NCBI GenBank assembly: GCA_015523575.1
Contig: WAJZ01000105.1
Coordinates: 1-10,537 of the forward strand
DNA from: Candidatus Hestiella acidicharens
Lineage (GTDB): Archaea > Thermoproteota > Thermoprotei_A > Sulfolobales > Acidilobaceae
Length of the DNA stretch: 10,537 bases
Direction of reading: 5' to 3'
The notes under the pieces were generated by a model. That model worked only from the letters and a program-made list of their open reading frames with translations. It made no database searches and was not told the origin of the DNA. How positions within the stretch are numbered: position 1 is the stretch's first letter; every line of letters begins with the position of its first letter. Below, piece by piece: positions 7,626 through 10,537 of the stretch. A program made the translations under genes and the position numbers.

Positions 7626-8129
7626 CTACAAGGAACCCAATCCGCCCAAGTCGCTATATATTCTAGACTCGTAATATGTTACCTCCCCGTTTTTGTCAAC
7701 TATTGCAACAACTGGCGTGTAGCTATCTGAAACTGCCAATTCACTCCAGTTTGAGATGGAAGAGGGCTTCACTTCCTCCCCTTCTCTCAGTATAAGCACC
7801 TCTATTTTTTTCCTACCTGGAACGTCTGCAAGCAAAGTAGAATCCCTTAGTCCCCTTTGGACTTTTCTCCCCCTCCTCCTCAGGTCATAATAGACTATAA
7901 ACAGGTGAAGGGGGATAGAAAGTTTCTCCAAGAAATCAAGCGCCTCGTCCCAGCCACTTCTCCCGCCTATACAGGCCTTTTTTATTGAGAGAAAATAAGC
8001 GGCTTCAAGCCCATCAATATGCTGGTTTTCTTCTAATCCAAGTTGCTTACAAAAGTCCCTGTTGAAGCACTTCTTTATGAACGCACCTTCCTTATTCAAA
8101 GAGACTTCTAAAACAGCTTCACCTTCCAT
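7626..8129 (-). CDS. Probable structural (beta) subunit of tRNA-splicing endonuclease
   Basis: This protein (167 residues) matches the archaeal tRNA intron endonuclease fold. VYYDLRRRGRKVQRGL (79-94) corresponds to VYKDLRTRGYIVKTGL of the Methanocaldococcus jannaschii enzyme as I recall it, and AIVDKNGEVTYY (142-153) to its AIVDADGDIVYY. The first 70 residues fit the N-terminal domain (GLEAAYFLSIKKA resembles the LSL-x-EALYLI helix). The catalytic Tyr, His and Lys positions are all lost: RDSTLLADV replaces KYGADFRLY, KKIEVLI replaces EHSVYLV, and SYTPVV replaces VRKKLL. That is expected of the beta subunit of the crenarchaeal (alpha-beta)2 enzyme, which holds the complex together while alpha cuts bulge-helix-bulge introns. 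The ATG follows the DUF373 stop by six bases, with GGTTGAT upstream. The assignment is by motif memory, without a search. Confidence 0.75.
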   Translation of the reverse strand: MEGEAVLEVSLNKEGAFIKKCFNRDFCKQLGLEENQHIDGLEAAYFLSIKKACIGGRSGWDEALDFLEKLSIPLHLFIVYYDLRRRGRKVQRGLRDSTLLADVPGRKKIEVLILREGEEVKPSSISNWSELAVSDSYTPVVAIVDKNGEVTYYESRIYSDLGGLGSL

Positions 8130-8135
8130 ACAATA

Positions 8136-9272
8136 TCAACCCTCTTTAGGCTTCTTGTCACGTTTAAAATAAAAATAGTTTGCTGCTTCAATAAGGACAG
8201 CGACAGCTGTTCCCAATACCACATATAGTATGAACCCACTATCTATAAATATAGCTAATATATCGCTACCTGTTATTGTGCCAAGTAAAGGTGCCATATC
8301 TATCATTTTTGTGCCAAGCTCGTAGAAAGAGAAGGCAAGCGAGGTAAGGACAACTATCTGCGCCACGTTTCCCCCTATGTTAGTGTTACTCCTAGTTAGT
8401 CCATAAAATATCTTGGATATGACTATGTAGAGGATAAAACCTAGAAATATTATCGGTATTGCATTAGCCGTTATACCTCCTGCTATTATCAGGGGCTGCG
8501 TCTTATTAACGACTGAATAATAACCAGCAAATATGCTAGCGAAGAAAGATACTAAGAGCACCCCGAGGGATGCTATTTGGAAGTAATTGATCTCCCTAGC
8601 ATACCTTGCCAAACCCCTAAAGGCATTATAGGTCCTGTCCTCTAAGTCGAATCCCTTTATTACTAAAAATATGCCAGCTACCGCTAATACTACCTTCAAT
8701 GCCAAATATATAAAGTCAAAAACAGACAATATACCAAAAAGAGCTATGAGTACGCCCGGTACCCCCAAAAAATACTTTGAATACTTAGGATCTTCTATGG
8801 CCTTTTTTACATACCTGGCCAGGAGGAAGTAGCTGCCTTCTACGCCTAGGTGCTGTTCTACTATTACCCTTTTGAGGGCAGCTATCGGAGCTATGTCCCT
8901 TAGCACCTCAGCTACTAAGAGCTCATCTGTACCATCACTAACTAGATATAGCTCGACTTCTTTCTCATTTATCTCTTCAACTACCTGCTTTGCCCTGTCC
9001 TTTATTATCATCTGCGCTAGCATGTTGCTCTTTGGGTGCCCCCCTATTATAGCTATTTCAGGCTCTCTAGATGCTGACTTCAGGTTCTCATAGAGGTTTA
9101 TGCCAGCAAATATCGCGTTCGTGTCGGCGTCCTCCGGCCTCTTTATGGCAAAGTCTACTGCTACCTTTTTTACATCATCTTCTCCAATTATAAGGGATCT
9201 GCCAGTTACACTACCTATGTCGTCATCTATATCGATAACAATCACTATTGGTTTTTTCCTGCTCTCCGACAC
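8136..9272 (-). CDS. DUF373 family membrane protein
   Basis: This archaeal conserved protein of unknown function matches DUF373. The soluble N-terminal half (about 1-165) has the family hallmarks DIDDDIG (14-20), IAIIGGHP (73-80), YLVSDGTDELLVAEVL (109-124) and a VIVEQHLGVEGSYF stretch (136-149). It resembles a nucleotide- or metal-binding Rossmann-like domain, but this is inference. The C-terminal half has about six or seven membrane helices (near 168-189, 190-208, 232-252, 260-289, 302-320 and 337-368), then a charged cytosolic tail. It starts at GTG with GGAG only one base upstream, so the exact start is slightly uncertain. It sits between PCNA and the endonuclease-like gene, probably co-transcribed with the latter. 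The reaction or partner is unknown. Confidence 0.88.
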   Translation of the reverse strand: MSESRKKPIVIVIDIDDDIGSVTGRSLIIGEDDVKKVAVDFAIKRPEDADTNAIFAGINLYENLKSASREPEIAIIGGHPKSNMLAQMIIKDRAKQVVEEINEKEVELYLVSDGTDELLVAEVLRDIAPIAALKRVIVEQHLGVEGSYFLLARYVKKAIEDPKYSKYFLGVPGVLIALFGILSVFDFIYLALKVVLAVAGIFLVIKGFDLEDRTYNAFRGLARYAREINYFQIASLGVLLVSFFASIFAGYYSVVNKTQPLIIAGGITANAIPIIFLGFILYIVISKIFYGLTRSNTNIGGNVAQIVVLTSLAFSFYELGTKMIDMAPLLGTITGSDILAIFIDSGFILYVVLGTAVAVLIEAANYFYFKRDKKPKEG

Positions 9273-9366
9273 TACTCCTTCTGCCCCAATATTCTATGGA
9301 AACCTGAAATAATATTTTTTAAAACATAACCATAATGGCCTCAGTATATATTTAAAAATAGGTCGG
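9273..9366 (-). promoter_or_regulatory. DUF373 promoter region / end of pcna
   Basis: Minus-strand TTTAAATATATA (9345-9356) is a strong TATA-like box, and a second AT block (TTTTAAAAAATATT, about 9312-9325) would give a leader of only about 15 nt. A short palindrome CCATAATGG (9330-9338) lies between them. T5 on the minus strand at 9354-9358 could also end pcna transcription, overlapping the first box. Which element acts as promoter is unclear. Confidence 0.45.
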
Positions 9367-10128
9367 TTAATAGGATATCGGCGCTATGTACATAATAAAC
9401 TCTTCAGGCCCGGATATGTTAAAATCCATCTTTAAAGGGTAGTCTGTTGCAAACTCCATCGAAATGCTCTCCGCTATTGTTGTTACAGGTTTTATTGAGG
9501 AACCTAGCGCGTTCAAGCTATAAGACGCTTCCGTGTAATCCTCCACCACAACTTCATCTAACGGATCCCCTGGTCTCATTTCCCACCTATAGAACTTCTC
9601 TTCCCCACTAGCCTCAACGGTTATTCTGTTATCTTTCCCTATAAATTTCAGTACATCAGTTACCAACTTTGCGTCATTAATCATCGTATCTATATCGTTT
9701 GGGGATATAACAAACCTAGCGGTTGGCTTCATGTTTATTTCCCTTATTTCCCTCTCCTCAGATTCACCTGCAGAAACCTCGAATGATCTCTCAACCCCCG
9801 TCTTTTCATCTATCAATGAGACCTTCATGAAACCATGACCAGTAGAATACTCTAGCGAGATCTTATCGTTTCTAGTGGCCCTTCTCAGCACCTTGCTAAG
9901 GTCGTTCATGTTTATTCCAATGGATATGCTCCCATCAAGTGAAAGTTCTTCAAATGCCGTTGAAGATACTTTGAATATGCCTAAAACTGTCTTATCTGGA
10001 CTGAAAAACCATGAAAGGAGACCGTCGTCGCTAAAGCTAAATACTCCTTCATCATTTATCCTTGCCAATGCCTGCGCAATTTTCTTTAACTTACTACCAG
10101 ATTGATAAATTGCCCTTACCTTAACCAT
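9367..10128 (-). CDS. pcn: DNA polymerase sliding clamp (PCNA paralogue)
   Basis: This clamp subunit encircles DNA and tethers replicative polymerase, FEN1, ligase and other partners. The 253 residues fit the two-domain PCNA fold. The N-terminal LKKIAQALARINDEGVFSFS resembles the start of Sulfolobus PCNA3 as recalled, while GLLSWFFSPDKTVLGIF resembles PCNA1. The middle NMNDLSKVLRRATRNDKISL fits the usual clamp LSKVLKRA-type helix. The C-terminal PLKMDFNISGPEEFIMYIAPISY ends in the canonical YIAP motif. Crenarchaea usually have several clamp genes forming a heterotrimer; I cannot say with confidence which subunit this is. The ATG has GGTG five bases upstream and a good TATA box about 35 bases away. 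It is the first of three co-oriented genes, with a 94-bp gap to DUF373. Confidence 0.95.
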   Translation of the reverse strand: MVKVRAIYQSGSKLKKIAQALARINDEGVFSFSDDGLLSWFFSPDKTVLGIFKVSSTAFEELSLDGSISIGINMNDLSKVLRRATRNDKISLEYSTGHGFMKVSLIDEKTGVERSFEVSAGESEEREIREINMKPTARFVISPNDIDTMINDAKLVTDVLKFIGKDNRITVEASGEEKFYRWEMRPGDPLDEVVVEDYTEASYSLNALGSSIKPVTTIAESISMEFATDYPLKMDFNISGPEEFIMYIAPISY

Positions 10129-10133
10129 TCTAG

Positions 10134-10169
10134 CACCTGTTTAATAATTGGCGAAAACAAAATATAAAG
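10134..10169 (-). promoter_or_regulatory. pcna promoter and Shine-Dalgarno
   Basis: Minus-strand CTTTATATT at 10161-10169 is a good archaeal TATA box. Transcription would start about 25 bases on, near 10137-10140, giving a leader of about ten bases whose GGTG (10134-10137) is five bases from the ATG. Confidence 0.65.
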
Positions 10170-10429
10170 CTTAACAAAAATGTTCTGCTTACCCGTTACT
10201 TTTGGTTAAAGCATAAACATTCATAAAATATAGGCCTTTCTCCCATACTCATTAGAGAGCTTTGGGAGGACGAAAAACCCTTCGCATATCTAACGCGGAG
10301 GAAAAGGGAAGCTTGCATTGCTTCTCTAATTGCCAATTAATAGAAAACATTTACTTTAACACTTTTAACGAAGCGACCCGGGCAAAGAAAAATAGCCGAA
10401 CATAAAAAACAAGAGATCTAATCCGTTTC

Positions 10430-10463
10430 CCATCCTAGGTTATTGTAAACATCTCTAGGATGG
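10430..10463. repeat. Perfect 9-bp dyad (CCATCCTAG / CTAGGATGG)
   Basis: CCATCCTAG (10430-10438) and CTAGGATGG (10455-10463) are exact inverted repeats around a 16-nt loop. TAAT (10419-10422) can extend the pairing with ATTA (10464-10467) across a 7-nt bulge. No T-run follows on either strand, so it is not a simple terminator. It lies about 300 bases from pcna, so it may serve a gene outside the window as operator or leader hairpin. Confidence 0.6.
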
Positions 10464-10537
10464 ATTATGTGCCTCTACTATTCATTCTGGCTACAAGTCG
10501 CTTAAAATCATAAAATCCATTTAAGGCAAATTATCAC

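Larger units (their letters stand above)
10129..10537. other. Intergenic region upstream of pcna
   Basis: Beyond the pcna promoter I find no gene with a start codon. A plus-strand open frame (10227-10340) reads LIRELWEDEKPFAYL and ends IASLIAN, but it has no ATG, GTG or TTG, so it is at most a remnant. In the same stretch, ATTAGAG...GC (10251-10260) can pair with GCTTCTCTAAT (10320-10330) around an inner CCCTT/AAGGG pairing. The outermost part holds a dyad (10430-10463). The rest is AT-rich with nothing recognisable. Confidence 0.5.

Noticed and set aside
10259..10400. Plus-strand open frame from TTG 10262 to a stop near 10400
   Set aside because: The composition is not protein-like and no Shine-Dalgarno precedes the TTG.
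1..10537. CRISPR arrays, insertion sequences, tRNA or rRNA genes
   Set aside because: No repeat-spacer periodicity, transposase motifs, TTCRANNY-type T loops or rRNA-like blocks were seen.

Overview
The window looks like chromosomal core DNA of a thermophilic crenarchaeote (Thermoproteota). The evidence is an archaeal type IIB topoisomerase (Topo VI A and B), an archaeal deoxyhypusine synthase, an archaeal PCNA, a DUF373 membrane protein, a probable structural half of a tRNA-splicing endonuclease, and a short type IV pilus-like operon with a class III signal peptide. Translation signals match archaeal 16S (GGTGA/GGTGAT cores, GTG and TTG starts), and the DNA is AT-rich with heavy AGG/AGA and ATA codon use. 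A split (alpha-beta)2 tRNA endonuclease and several PCNA paralogues are typical of crenarchaea. I cannot fix the genus from the sequence alone.

Layout: 1-414 is intergenic. It holds a possible decayed small gene on the minus strand and an unusual pair of interlocked inverted repeats. From 4282 down to 415 on the minus strand lie deoxyhypusine synthase, top6B and top6A. top6B and top6A are coupled (1-nt gap), while top6B has its own leader with a 9-bp dyad. A 110-bp divergent promoter region separates this block from a plus-strand operon (4397-7606) encoding one small pilin-like protein, a GspE/VirB11-type secretion ATPase and a TadC-like polytopic membrane protein. These three are tightly coupled: a Shine-Dalgarno sequence sits on the pilin stop codon, and there is a 4-nt overlap with a TTG start. 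The pilus operon converges, with a 19-bp gap, on a minus-strand set transcribed from the right: PCNA (10128-9367), DUF373 (9272-8136) and the tRNA endonuclease beta-like protein (8129-7626). 10129-10537 is intergenic, with the PCNA promoter next to the gene and a strong dyad further out.

Together the minus-strand genes are informational housekeeping: DNA supercoiling and decatenation (Topo VI), replication processivity (PCNA), tRNA splicing (EndA beta) and aIF5A hypusination (DHS). The pilus cassette is the accessory part. The main points for a second look are the interlocked inverted repeats at 181-279, the endonuclease-like subunit that has lost all three catalytic positions, the minimal three-gene pilus cassette, and the dyads at 3283-3305 and 10430-10463.
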